A stretch of DNA of 64,000 nucleotides, from assembly GCF_007846085.1 (NCBI RefSeq), contig NZ_VOEJ01000007.1, forward strand, positions 215,466 through 279,465. The letters are read 5' to 3'. Both the position numbers and the translations under genes were made by a program. Under the pieces are notes generated by a model. The model was not told the origin of the DNA, did not search any database, and saw nothing but the letters and a program-made list of their open reading frames with translations. This stretch comes from Mucilaginibacter pallidiroseus. Its GTDB lineage: Bacteria > Bacteroidota > Bacteroidia > Sphingobacteriales > Sphingobacteriaceae. Shown piece after piece: positions 16,806-25,216 of the stretch. Position 1 is the first letter of the stretch. Each line of letters begins with the position of its first letter.

Positions 16806-19244
16806 TTAAAGGCGACTGTCGCCAAATGGAACTTTTAGTGATAAAATGATATTCCGCCCGGCCTCGGGTAGTTCAATGAGGCGGTAAAAACTGGTATGGT
16901 TAAGGTAGCGGGTGTTAAAAACGTTTTGCACTTGCAGGCTTAGGTTAAGTGGGCGGTTAAACCACTTAAGCTGCGTACCGGCTTGTATATTCCACAGTTG
17001 GCTTCCGGGTGTTTTACGCTCGGGCGGAACAATGTTATTTTGTGCAGCGGTGATGCGATAGTCAACCGAAAAGTATGGTTTCGCCGACCTCCCTTCTCCT
17101 TGCGTTTGATAGGTGAGGTTGAATAGGACTGACGGCGGCGGCGAAAATGGAAGCGTGTATCCTTCTTTAGCGCCCGATAACTGCCTTGATAAAAGGTACT
17201 CGGCCAAAGCCTCGGCGCTGATAGCAGGCGTTAGCTGATAGCGTATTTGTAACTCCCCGCCGTAGCGCATAACGCGGCTTTGCTGGTATTCAAATACCTG
17301 ATTACCGGCGCCGTAAAAATAGTCGTGTGCCGATGTTGGGTTTAAATAGATGTAATTGGGAAAGTAATTATAAAACGGACTAAGCACCACAAGCCATTTG
17401 CCTGCATTTAGGTTCAGGCTTACATCTGCTTGGTAAGATTGCTCGGCATTAAGAGATGGGTTACCGCGTTCGTAACTAAAATAGTGATAGTTTACACCAT
17501 TGGCAGCCAGCTCTTTGGCGATAGGCACCCGGAAGCTTTTTCCAATATTAGCTTTTATACTCAAGACCCCGCCGGGCGTGTAATTGGCACCTGCCGACCA
17601 TACCAGGCTATTGAATGTGCGGCTCATACTATTTGCCCGCGACAAACGCGTCCCTTCAGACAGGAACCAATCGGAATAGCCAGAGATATTTATCCGCGAG
17701 TAGTCATATCTTATTGCACCATGTAAAAGCCAGGTATCATTCAGCCTGATCTTATCATACAAGTACGCGCCTGCGGCAGCTTGCTTAAATGCCGGTACAA
17801 GGAAGCTCCAACCGCTTATGTTGTTGTTTTGATGCTCTGCGCTGACCCCTAAATTCAGTTCGTGGCTGCCCAGCAAGATTTTATCGCGCAGATTTATCGA
17901 ATAAACATGCTTGTCAAATTGCCGTTCCAACGTTTGGGGTATCCGCATGGTATCGGGGTAGTTGGCCGGCATGTAACCATGGTTAACATACTGGCTATAC
18001 TCCTGCCTGAAGTTGTGCTGATAACCTAAATCTGCCTGCAAAAGGTGCCGGCCTGCCTGGTACTGGCTCCTGTTGATTAGTTTAAAGTGGTTTACCTGCT
18101 GGTAAGGAAACTGGATATCCCTTGACGATCGATCATGTAACAGAGTATCTACGCGCCTTGGCTCCAACCCATGTGCGTTGGCAAAAAAGCCGCTTTTAGA
18201 GAACACATTAGATACATAAAATACGGAGCGAAATTTGGAGCCGATAAAGCCAGCATCTAAATGCAACCCTGTTTCATGTCCGGCGGTATTGCGCAGCCTT
18301 TTATTGTGCAGCTTTACAGCGTAATCATAAACAAATACGGTATCTGCAGGCACGGCATAGTCGCCGTAATTTTGATAGGAAATACGAGAGTCGAAAAACC
18401 AGTTTTTGTTGCGCCCGTACAAATTTACCGAAGTACCGTAAAGGTTATTATTGGTTTTGCCAATCAGGTCTATTGAACCACCAACCGAATTGGCTTTAGG
18501 CGGCAGGGTGGGTTTAACGTCAACAACGCCGGCAATAGCATCTGCACCGTACATAAAAGAAGCCGCACCTTTTAAAATCTCCACTTCCTGCGCGGCAAAC
18601 TGATCCAGTTCCAGGCCATGATCTGCGCCCCACTGCTGCCCCTCGTGTTTTATTCCTTTATCGGCAACTACTACCCGGTTAAACCCGAGCCCACGAATAA
18701 GCGGTTTTGACTGGCCCGAACCTATACCAATGGTTTTAATGCCCGGCAAGCGCGAAAGCGTAGCCATCAGGCTGCCACCCAGGTTACGCCTTATAAAGTC
18801 CTTATCAACTATCTCAACGTTCATCGATTCGGATGCGCGGCGATCATCTGCATGACTGTCCTTAACCACTACCTCAGCCAGTTGTGTATTCAGCGGCTGC
18901 AATTTTATTTCAATGAACCCCGCACCGGCATCTATATGTTTCGAAGCTGTTTTATAACCAACGTGCGAAATTGTTAAGCGATGGTGAATACCCGTTACCT
19001 TTAAACTGAAGGATCCGGCCGAGTCGGTTACCCAATGTTGAGTGGCACCTTCAACCTTAATAATGGCACCAAACAGGGGTTGCCCATCTGCATGAATAAC
19101 CCTGCCCTTTAGGTTAGTTTGCTGACCCAATAATTGCTGCGGAATAAAAAGCCCTATTCCAAAAACGAAGAAAACGCAGGCGGCGGCAGCATTTTTAAAT
19201 AGCCAAATAATGCCGCCAACCGGTTGAAATACCTTGTTGACCAA
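16806..19244 (-). CDS. TonB-dependent receptor with carboxypeptidase-like regulatory domain (812 aa)
   Basis: Outer-membrane gated transporter energised by TonB-ExbBD. After a signal (VFFVFGIGLFIPQQLLGQ) comes a CarboxypepD_reg-like domain (~45-130, LKGRVIHADGQPLFGAIIKVEG), then the plug (~145-265, with PLIRGLGFNRVVV and EILKGAASFMYGADAIAGVV), then a ~22-strand barrel to the C-terminal QNVFNTRYLNH and terminal aromatic-poor strand. The start is TTG at 19242-19244, the first codon after an upstream stop that is usable. The plug type and His-containing loops (NAHGLEP, YQHNFRQEY, YVNHGYM) recall zinc or copper receptors such as ZnuD more than SusC sugar receptors; no SusD partner is present. Downstream His-rich lipoproteins agree with metal import, but the substrate is inferred. 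Confidence 0.93.
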   Translation of the reverse strand: MVNKVFQPVGGIIWLFKNAAAACVFFVFGIGLFIPQQLLGQQTNLKGRVIHADGQPLFGAIIKVEGATQHWVTDSAGSFSLKVTGIHHRLTISHVGYKTASKHIDAGAGFIEIKLQPLNTQLAEVVVKDSHADDRRASESMNVEIVDKDFIRRNLGGSLMATLSRLPGIKTIGIGSGQSKPLIRGLGFNRVVVADKGIKHEGQQWGADHGLELDQFAAQEVEILKGAASFMYGADAIAGVVDVKPTLPPKANSVGGSIDLIGKTNNNLYGTSVNLYGRNKNWFFDSRISYQNYGDYAVPADTVFVYDYAVKLHNKRLRNTAGHETGLHLDAGFIGSKFRSVFYVSNVFSKSGFFANAHGLEPRRVDTLLHDRSSRDIQFPYQQVNHFKLINRSQYQAGRHLLQADLGYQHNFRQEYSQYVNHGYMPANYPDTMRIPQTLERQFDKHVYSINLRDKILLGSHELNLGVSAEHQNNNISGWSFLVPAFKQAAAGAYLYDKIRLNDTWLLHGAIRYDYSRINISGYSDWFLSEGTRLSRANSMSRTFNSLVWSAGANYTPGGVLSIKANIGKSFRVPIAKELAANGVNYHYFSYERGNPSLNAEQSYQADVSLNLNAGKWLVVLSPFYNYFPNYIYLNPTSAHDYFYGAGNQVFEYQQSRVMRYGGELQIRYQLTPAISAEALAEYLLSRQLSGAKEGYTLPFSPPPSVLFNLTYQTQGEGRSAKPYFSVDYRITAAQNNIVPPERKTPGSQLWNIQAGTQLKWFNRPLNLSLQVQNVFNTRYLNHTSFYRLIELPEAGRNIILSLKVPFGDSRL

Positions 19245-19412
19245 AACAAATAATTACCATACCCAAAGCGGGCATATCAAACAAAAAACAAAATTGGAAT
19301 GGTTTGCCCGGCAAAACAGCGCGGGCCAACAGCGGGAAGGATAAGAAAGCATGCAGCGAAACTGCAACCTAAACATAAGGCTAAAAGCCTTAAAAAACAT
19401 TATCCCTGTCGC

Positions 19413-19763
19413 TTATAAAGCGGCAACGGGTGGGCCTTTATTGGTGAAGCCCTGGAGTGTAAATTTATATATGCCGGCGTAACTTCTGCTCAGCAACGTT
19501 ACTGCCTTTGTAAGGGGCGCATTTATTACAGGCGCATACGCAAGGTTTGCGTAATGGCTTTGCTTATGCAGCACATAATCACATATACTGCACTTCTCTG
19601 CCGAATACACATATTCCGTATCGCCAAGATCATCTTTTAAGGATGTATAACTGTGCTTGTGAAAAGCCTGTACAGTAGTGATAAAAACAAAAACCAATGC
19701 TAGCAACAGCGCTATAAAAACGCTTGTTGTGCCCACCGGTTTATTTAATGCTGCTTTTTTCAC
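19413..19763 (-). CDS. Small membrane-anchored Cys/His protein (116 aa)
   Basis: Not a named family. GTG at 19761-19763 is chosen because it gives a compact signal anchor (SVFIALLLALVFVFITT, residues 14-30); the open frame continues 30 codons upstream through promoter-like AT-rich sequence. The mature part has HKH (H35, H37), then EKCSICDYVLHKQSH with C58, C61, H66 and H70, a plausible metal or zinc-ribbon site. It is the first gene of the minus-strand run that continues with the TonB receptor (168-base gap) and two His-rich DUF4625 lipoproteins, so it likely works with them. Confidence 0.7.
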   Translation of the reverse strand: MKKAALNKPVGTTSVFIALLLALVFVFITTVQAFHKHSYTSLKDDLGDTEYVYSAEKCSICDYVLHKQSHYANLAYAPVINAPLTKAVTLLSRSYAGIYKFTLQGFTNKGPPVAAL

Positions 19764-19810
19764 TATGCTGCAAAAATGTATTTTTTTAATTAAAATGCAA
19801 AATAAAAAGT

Positions 19811-19841
19811 AAATCAATTGCAACAGGATTGCAATTGATTT
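19811..19841. promoter_or_regulatory. Perfect 13-bp inverted repeat (operator or terminator)
   Basis: AAATCAATTGCAA at 19811-19823, spacer CAGGA, and the exact complement at 19829-19841, with TTGCAA cores on both sides. It stands 48 bases upstream of the GTG of the Cys/His protein and could be a Fur/Zur-type operator. On the minus strand it is followed by ACTTTTTATTTT, so it could equally be a weak terminator for yiaA. The sequence alone does not decide. Confidence 0.5.
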
Positions 19842-19915
19842 ATGTAGTGGCACTTGTCTTAATTAACCCCTGCAGGCTTTGATTAAAAGACGCTGCAGGA
19901 GTGGTAACCGCTACG

Positions 19916-20374
19916 TTACAGTTCTTTGTCCTGAAATAATTTCGAGTCGCGGGTATTTTTTTGTACTGCAATAGCAGAAAACATGCTTAAGCAAAAAGCC
20001 ATTGTATAAAATCCCTTTTCACTACGGGCAAGGTCTGCATTCCAAAGCCCTATGGTAAGTAAAACCATAGAAGCAATTGTGGCAAACCAGCTTAATCCAT
20101 AATAAAGATCAGTAACCGCAAGGCCCTCGGCCCTATCCCTAACTGTTTTTTGTACAGAGATAACTGCAAATAGTCCGAATAGCAAAATAGTAAAGTAATA
20201 CCCTTTTTCGTTGAGTTGCATTTCTGCATTCCACAAGCCAATGCAATAGCCAACCGTTCCGGCCAATAAAGCAAACCAAGAGGCGCTTATAAATGCGCCG
20301 GTGGGTTTAAACGGGTTTCTGGCGTTAGTTGCAAATAATGATTTCTCTGTTGTTTTGTTTTGTAGCGATTCCAT
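19916..20374 (-). CDS. yiaA: YiaA-family inner-membrane protein
   Basis: Four-helix membrane protein with two YiaA/YiaB repeats: helices near residues 28-48 and 56-76 in the first, 88-108 and 118-135 in the second. Each repeat has the family signature IGLWNA(E/D), then EKG(Y/F)Y, then (S/A)(V/I)(Q)K and a charged (T/N)(V/T)RD: ..YCIGLWNAEMQLNEKGYY and ..TIGLWNADLARSEKGFY. The E. coli YiaA has 145 residues, this one 152. Role unknown in the family. Divergent from the helical-repeat gene at 20503 and separated from the downstream small Cys/His gene by 150 bases with an inverted repeat. Confidence 0.9.
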   Translation of the reverse strand: MESLQNKTTEKSLFATNARNPFKPTGAFISASWFALLAGTVGYCIGLWNAEMQLNEKGYYFTILLFGLFAVISVQKTVRDRAEGLAVTDLYYGLSWFATIASMVLLTIGLWNADLARSEKGFYTMAFCLSMFSAIAVQKNTRDSKLFQDKEL

Positions 20375-20502
20375 GTCTGTTTTATTTATTTGTTAATATG
20401 GAAGCAAATGTGCCCACAACTCACAGTCAAAAAAATCTAAACTTTCTAAAATACTGACGATATAAAATATGATATTAATCAATTATTTAAAAGACAGATT
20501 AC

Positions 20503-22020
20503 ATGGACACGCTTACAAAACTTACTAAGCTCCTTACAAATAATGATAAAAAGCAGTTCAAGCAATTTCTGCAACACAAAAACAAGAGGAAAGACGTCAA
20601 GAATTTAGAGTTACTTAATTTTATTGAAACTGACGATATAAACGGATTAAATAATACATATAAGACACAAAAAAACAAAGATGCCTATCATGCTCTTCGT
20701 AAAAGGCTACAAGAATCTTTGCTACTATTTTTATCTCAAAAAACCTTTGAGCGCAGTTCCGAAACATATGATGCGTTGCGACTATTGGTGGTTGGCCGCT
20801 TTTTAATAGAAAATGACGTTATAGCTATCGCCTATAAATGCCTGGAAAAGGCTGAACGGTTAGCCGTGCAGTTAGAACAATTTAATCTTATTAATGAACT
20901 TCTGCTCCTAAAACTCCAATATGCACACTTGCCCGGCTCTGAAGATCTGGAAATTTTGACCGATCGCTTCTTGCAAAACCAGGCACTTATGCAACGAGAA
21001 GCAAAGCTCAATATGGCCTATGCTTTTTTGAGAAAAGAACTCAATGAAGTGCATCAAAAAGGAAAAGTAATAAACCTGACTGCATTGATGTTAACAACCA
21101 TACGCAAATACAAAATTGCCGGTAAGGATTTATTGTCATATAAGTCAATCTATCAGATACTGTTCCTTGCTAATGAATACGCTGCGATTCAGCAAAACTA
21201 TGGGCTAATAGAAAGATATGTGGACAGGACTAAAAAGTTCATGGCCAATCAACCAGGCAATGCTCAGTCTTATCTCTTTTATCATATCTCTATTTTGTAC
21301 TTCTTAGCAAATTTCCATTTTCGTCAACTTGAGTTTGCAAAAAGCACATCACTATTACAGGAAATGGAAACGCTGATGGAAACTGATACTCGTTATTATA
21401 GTTTATTTACTTTACGGTATAAACTACTATCAGCACTTAACTTATTTTACACGGGTTTTGCAGCAGATGCAATCAACCTAATAAAACAAACACTATCAAC
21501 AACAACACGGTCGGCAAAGCCGGAGGAAATTGAAGACTTGAACATATGCTTGATTATGTTCTTAGCGCTTAAGAATGACCGGTCAAGCCTTAAACAGTTA
21601 GCGCAACTTGCAAGAACCGATGCCTGGTATGAGAAGAAATTGGGTATGTTGTGGACGATTAGAAAAGCGTTGATGGAAATTTTAGTTCAGGGGCAATTTT
21701 CTAACATTGACACTACCACGTCTAAGATCAATGGTTTTAAAAGACGATACAGAAAGTATTTGCTTAAAATCTCAGAAGAGCGGGTTTCGATTTTCTTAAA
21801 GCTGGTTGAAAAATATCTAAAAAAACCAGATATAGCATTTGAAAAAGCGTATCAAAACGATGTTATGAAGTTACTTGACGGAGGTAAGAACAACGACGTT
21901 TTTACGTTGAGCTTTATTGCCTGGCTCATTGCCCGTTGGAAGAAAAGCACCGCCTATGAAGTTGTTATAGAGCTTATAAATGACACTTATGCCCCTAACG
22001 AAATAGCGCCACTCTTGTAA
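20503..22020 (+). CDS. Hypothetical all-helical (alpha-solenoid) protein, 505 aa
   Basis: Not recognised by name. No signal peptide, membrane segment, cysteine cluster or catalytic motif. The sequence is almost wholly predicted helix, with repeated helix pairs from about residue 95 to 400 (AYKCLEKAERLAVQLEQF, FRQLEFAKSTSLLQEMETL), reading like degenerate TPR/SEL1-type repeats. The first 35 residues are basic and Lys/Gln-rich (NNDKKQFKQFLQHKNKRKD). It uses more AT-rich codons than its neighbours. It is a single gene between divergent yiaA and convergent carbonic anhydrase. A scaffold or regulator is a guess only. Confidence 0.75.
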   Translation: MDTLTKLTKLLTNNDKKQFKQFLQHKNKRKDVKNLELLNFIETDDINGLNNTYKTQKNKDAYHALRKRLQESLLLFLSQKTFERSSETYDALRLLVVGRFLIENDVIAIAYKCLEKAERLAVQLEQFNLINELLLLKLQYAHLPGSEDLEILTDRFLQNQALMQREAKLNMAYAFLRKELNEVHQKGKVINLTALMLTTIRKYKIAGKDLLSYKSIYQILFLANEYAAIQQNYGLIERYVDRTKKFMANQPGNAQSYLFYHISILYFLANFHFRQLEFAKSTSLLQEMETLMETDTRYYSLFTLRYKLLSALNLFYTGFAADAINLIKQTLSTTTRSAKPEEIEDLNICLIMFLALKNDRSSLKQLAQLARTDAWYEKKLGMLWTIRKALMEILVQGQFSNIDTTTSKINGFKRRYRKYLLKISEERVSIFLKLVEKYLKKPDIAFEKAYQNDVMKLLDGGKNNDVFTLSFIAWLIARWKKSTAYEVVIELINDTYAPNEIAPLL

Positions 22021-22053
22021 AATGTCTTCGCGAATTTCGCGTTAAAAAAAACG

Positions 22054-22085
22054 AAAAAGCCTCAAATCTTTTGATTTGAGGCTTT
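22054..22085 (-). terminator. Terminator between convergent genes (mainly for carbonic anhydrase)
   Basis: Stem AAAGCCTCAAATC (22056-22068) with 22073-22085, loop TTTT. On the minus strand it runs into TTTTCGTTTTTTTT, so it ends the carbonic anhydrase transcript; it may also stop the plus-strand gene. Confidence 0.85.
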
Positions 22086-22185
22086 ACATAACATTTAGCG
22101 CTGACAGCATAGAACATAAGACCCTAAAGGTCTTGCACCCTAATTATTCAGCTTAAAAACTCTTATACTTAGTAACACTACAAAA

Positions 22186-22812
22186 TTAGTCTAAGTGATA
22201 GATCTGCATTATTTTCTCCAGCAATTTTATGAAATCAATTTTCAGATCAATCAATTTGCCTGTGTGGATATCAAAAACCCAACCGTGTATAGTTAGGTTA
22301 CGTTCGGCACGGGCTTTCTGCACTTCTGCTGTTTTAATCACATTTATACACTGCTCTTCAACGTTAAGCTCCACTAATCTTTTGTAGCGCTGCTCTTCGT
22401 CTTCAATTGCATTTAATTCTTCCTGGTGTGTGCGATACACGTCACGGATATTTCTTAACCAAGGATTTAAAATACCCAAGTCGGCCGATTTCATCGCAGC
22501 TTGTACACCGCCACAATAGTAATGCCCGCATACTACAATATGGTTTACCTTAAGGTGCATTACAGCATAGTTAATTACCGACATTACGCTTAAATCGGTA
22601 TTAGGTACCATGTTAGCAATGTTGCGCAACACAAATACGTCGCCCGGGGCAACACCCATTAATTCCTCTGCTGATACACGACTATCAGAACACCCAATAT
22701 AAAGAATGTCGGGGGCTTGCCCTTTAGCCAGTTCGTTGAAATAACCTGGTTCTACATTCAGTTTTTTTTGAACCCATTCTTCGTTATTCTTGAATATTTT
22801 TGAAATGTCCAT
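22186..22812 (-). CDS. can: Beta-class carbonic anhydrase
   Basis: Cytoplasmic zinc enzyme that interconverts CO2 and bicarbonate. Zinc ligands are C41, H97 and C100 (CSDSR; CGHYYCGG), with the Asp-Arg dyad D43/R45 that gates the fourth ligand. 208 residues, similar to E. coli Can (220). ATG start. It is monocistronic and ends at a strong terminator. The C-terminal helices (NLTIHGWVFDIHTGKLIDL) fit the standard dimer fold. Confidence 0.96.
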   Translation of the reverse strand: MDISKIFKNNEEWVQKKLNVEPGYFNELAKGQAPDILYIGCSDSRVSAEELMGVAPGDVFVLRNIANMVPNTDLSVMSVINYAVMHLKVNHIVVCGHYYCGGVQAAMKSADLGILNPWLRNIRDVYRTHQEELNAIEDEEQRYKRLVELNVEEQCINVIKTAEVQKARAERNLTIHGWVFDIHTGKLIDLKIDFIKLLEKIMQIYHLD

Positions 22813-23069
22813 TTTGTAAGATTATTGGTTAGCTAATTAATAACGGTCGACCTGACATAAACGGCTATTGGCACTTAATTGTTTTGAATAAAGGCCCGCT
22901 TATATGGATCGTTAAATTAACTGAACTTTATTTAATTTGGAATGTTGCTGGCTTATTTAGCGAATAAATTATTGCTACTCTTTATACGCTAAGCAATCAG
23001 CTGAGTATACACTTAACTGCTGATGCTTGTTGGGTTCATATATTACTACTTGCTATTCAAATTATCGAG
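22813..23069. other. Intergenic region upstream of the carbonic anhydrase gene
   Basis: The gap to the tRNA is 303 bases in all. Apart from the tRNA terminator at 23070-23106 I see no open frame, repeat or convincing TAnnTTTG box in it. Confidence 0.4.
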
Positions 23070-23106
23070 TAAAAAAAAGCCTGTCACAATTAAATGTAAC
23101 AGGCTG
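23070..23106 (-). terminator. tRNA terminator
   Basis: The minus strand has AGCCTGT, a 14-base loop, ACAGGCT and then T8 (arms 23078-23084 and 23099-23105). It lies 10 bases past the tRNA 3' end. Confidence 0.85.
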
Positions 23107-23115
23107 ATCTTGAAG

Positions 23116-23189
23116 TAGCGGGGAGCAGGATCGAACTGCCGACCTTAGGGTTATGAATCCTACGCTCTAACCATCTGAGCTACCCCGCC
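23116..23189 (-). tRNA. tRNA with CAU anticodon (tRNA-Met, probably elongator)
   Basis: 74-base cloverleaf on the minus strand. Acceptor GGCGGGG/CCCCGCT (G1-U72 wobble, six G-C or C-G pairs), D stem GCTC/GAGC, anticodon stem TAGGA/CCCTA with loop TTCATAA, variable loop AGGTC, T stem GGCAG/CTGCT with loop TTCGATC, discriminator A. CCA is not encoded. The bottom A-C pair of the anticodon stem is a mismatch. It lacks the three G-C pairs next to the anticodon typical of the initiator, so elongator tRNA-Met is the best call; a lysidine-type tRNA-Ile(CAU) cannot be excluded by eye. Confidence 0.93.
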
Positions 23190-23304
23190 GGGTTATATTT
23201 TGATGGTTCCTTAAAAAGGTTTGCAAATATAGTAGAAATTCGTTTTCTTTAGAAAAAATGTTAACATTTATACCCTAATTACTATTGGAGCCCACCTATC
23301 CCCT

Positions 23305-23682
23305 ATGTCCGAGAAAAAAAAATTTAACCTTGAATACGAGATAAAATCCTCTCCCAGAATACTTTATACTTTTTTGGTGGAAGCCAATGGCTTATCGCAA
23401 TGGTTTGCAGATAATGTAAATTATCGTGACCAAATTTATACTTTTGAGTGGGACGGCGAGCTTTTTAAGGCCCGTTTGGTTAATGCCAAAGAGAACAAAC
23501 TGGTACGTTTTAAATGGATTGACGACGAACCTTACTACTTTGAACTGGAAATTTTGCAGGACGAATTAACAAACGATGTAGCCCTAAGCGTTACAGACTT
23601 TGCCACAGAAGACAACATTGACGAGCGCAAGCTAATTTGGGATAACCAGATAGATTACCTCATAAGCACCCTCGGCGCATAA
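23305..23682 (+). CDS. START-like domain protein (125 aa)
   Basis: Small soluble protein with the SRPBCC/START helix-grip fold, Bacteroidota-specific subfamily. Visible: EIKSSPRILYTFLVEANGL at the start, a strand LSQWFADNV, alternating strands (YTFEWDGELFKARLV; LVRFKWIDDEPYYFELEIL), and a long C-terminal helix ERKLIWDNQIDYLISTL that packs on the pocket. Family members bind hydrophobic ligands or regulate ATPases, but this subfamily has no assigned ligand. It has its own terminator and no operon partner. Confidence 0.85.
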   Translation: MSEKKKFNLEYEIKSSPRILYTFLVEANGLSQWFADNVNYRDQIYTFEWDGELFKARLVNAKENKLVRFKWIDDEPYYFELEILQDELTNDVALSVTDFATEDNIDERKLIWDNQIDYLISTLGA

Positions 23683-23691
23683 TACTTCAAG

Positions 23692-23720
23692 AGCCACTCC
23701 ATTACCGGGTGGCTTTTTTG
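23692..23720 (+). terminator. Terminator of the START-like gene
   Basis: AGCCAC (23692-23697) pairs with GTGGCT (23709-23714), followed by a T6 run. Confidence 0.85.
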
Positions 23721-23851
23721 TTGGATTCATTTTTTGCCCGAACAAGTCATTACAAACGGCTGACCGGATAAATTGACGGGCAACAAGCATTAACATTATT
23801 TTTGCAAAACACTAACTGGTCGTTTTACCGACGGCGCTTTAACTAACACTA

Positions 23852-25216
23852 ATGGCCGAAAATTCAATGTCGCGGCGCCTTGGCCTGGCTCAGGCCACTG
23901 CCATCAACATGACTGATATGGTGGGCATCGGCCCGTTTATAACCTTGCCCATGGTTATCCATATGATGAATGGCCCATGGTTTTTATACGCCTGGCTGGC
24001 AGGTGCTTTGCTCTCCTTTATTGATGCCATGATATGGAGTGAGTTAGGAGCTGCGTTCCCCATGGCGGGCGGCTCATACAACTTCCTGAAAGCTACTTAC
24101 GGTAAAAATGGCTTTGGCCGCCTCATGAGCTTTTTGTTTGTGTGGCAAACCATGATACAGGCTCCGCTGGTAATTGCCTCGGCAGCTATCGGCTTTGCGG
24201 CCTACTTCTCTTACCTGTTTCCGCTGTCGGGCATCGAGGCGAAGATTATGAGCGGTGGTGTGGTGATCCTGATTGTGATTATGCTTTACCGCAAAATTGA
24301 AGACATAGGCAAAATAAGTGTGGTGCTTTGGGTGGGAGTATTGCTTACCATGATATGGATAATTGGTGGCGGCCTGGCACACGGCCATTTCATGGAGCCT
24401 ATTAAACACGTAAACGATGGGCTCAAGGTAAACTACGCTTTTGTGGCGGCCATAGGCTTTGCCAGCGTAAAAAGCATTTACAGCTACCTGGGATATTACA
24501 ACGTTTGCCACCTAGGAGGAGAAATCATCAATCCGTCAAAAAACATCCCGCGCAGTATGTTCCTGTCTATCGCAGGTATTGCTATACTTTATATGCTGAT
24601 GAATGTGAGCGTTGTAAGCGTGATACCCTGGCAGCAGGCCAAAAACAGCGAGTTTGTAATCAGCGAGTTTATGCAGCAACTGGCCGGGCACACAGCCGCC
24701 AAAATTGTAACCTGCCTTATATTGCTTGTAGCATTTTCGTCGGTATTTTCGGCTACGCTGGGCTACAGCCGCATTCCTTACGCTGCGGCGGCGGATGGTG
24801 CGTTTTTTAAGATTTTTGCCAAACTGCATCCAACCAAAAACTTCCCTTACGTATCATTATTGATATTGGGAGCGATAGCGTTTGTATTCAGCCTGCTGTT
24901 TAAATTAAAGGATGTGATAAGTGCCATATTAGCCATGCGGATCCTGATCCAGTTTATATCACAGGCTTTCGGTTTATACTTGTTAAGAAAGTCGCGAAGT
25001 GAAACTGAGTTCCCTTACAAGATGCCGTTGTTCCCGCTACCTATCATTATGGCTATCCTGATGTGGATAGGTGTTTTAATATCAACCGGGTTTAATATGG
25101 TTTTAGGGGGATTAAGCGCCATTGCATTGGGCACGGCGGTATACTTCATCAAGGCCAAAATGTATCGGGAGTGGCCATTTGGCTTAATCAAGTCTACAAG
25201 CGATAAAAATCGATAG
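23852..25216 (+). CDS. APC-superfamily permease (454 aa)
   Basis: Inner-membrane secondary transporter of the amino acid-polyamine-cation superfamily with about 12 helices. The unwound first helix carries the family motif MVGIGPFITLP (residues 23-33), and the AAFPMAGGSYNFL loop follows helix 2. No soluble domain. Substrates in the family are mostly amino acids; the location facing a sugar-acid catabolic operon hints otherwise but proves nothing. Its 3' end overlaps the 3' end of the amidohydrolase gene by 23 bases (25194-25216), with no terminator between, so both transcripts must read into each other. Confidence 0.9.
   Translation: MAENSMSRRLGLAQATAINMTDMVGIGPFITLPMVIHMMNGPWFLYAWLAGALLSFIDAMIWSELGAAFPMAGGSYNFLKATYGKNGFGRLMSFLFVWQTMIQAPLVIASAAIGFAAYFSYLFPLSGIEAKIMSGGVVILIVIMLYRKIEDIGKISVVLWVGVLLTMIWIIGGGLAHGHFMEPIKHVNDGLKVNYAFVAAIGFASVKSIYSYLGYYNVCHLGGEIINPSKNIPRSMFLSIAGIAILYMLMNVSVVSVIPWQQAKNSEFVISEFMQQLAGHTAAKIVTCLILLVAFSSVFSATLGYSRIPYAAAADGAFFKIFAKLHPTKNFPYVSLLILGAIAFVFSLLFKLKDVISAILAMRILIQFISQAFGLYLLRKSRSETEFPYKMPLFPLPIIMAILMWIGVLISTGFNMVLGGLSAIALGTAVYFIKAKMYREWPFGLIKSTSDKNR

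Noticed and set aside
16806..19244. Cobalamin riboswitch or SusCD pair with the TonB receptor
   Set aside because: No B12 box in the 168-base gap upstream and no SusD gene adjacent; plug type is not SusC.
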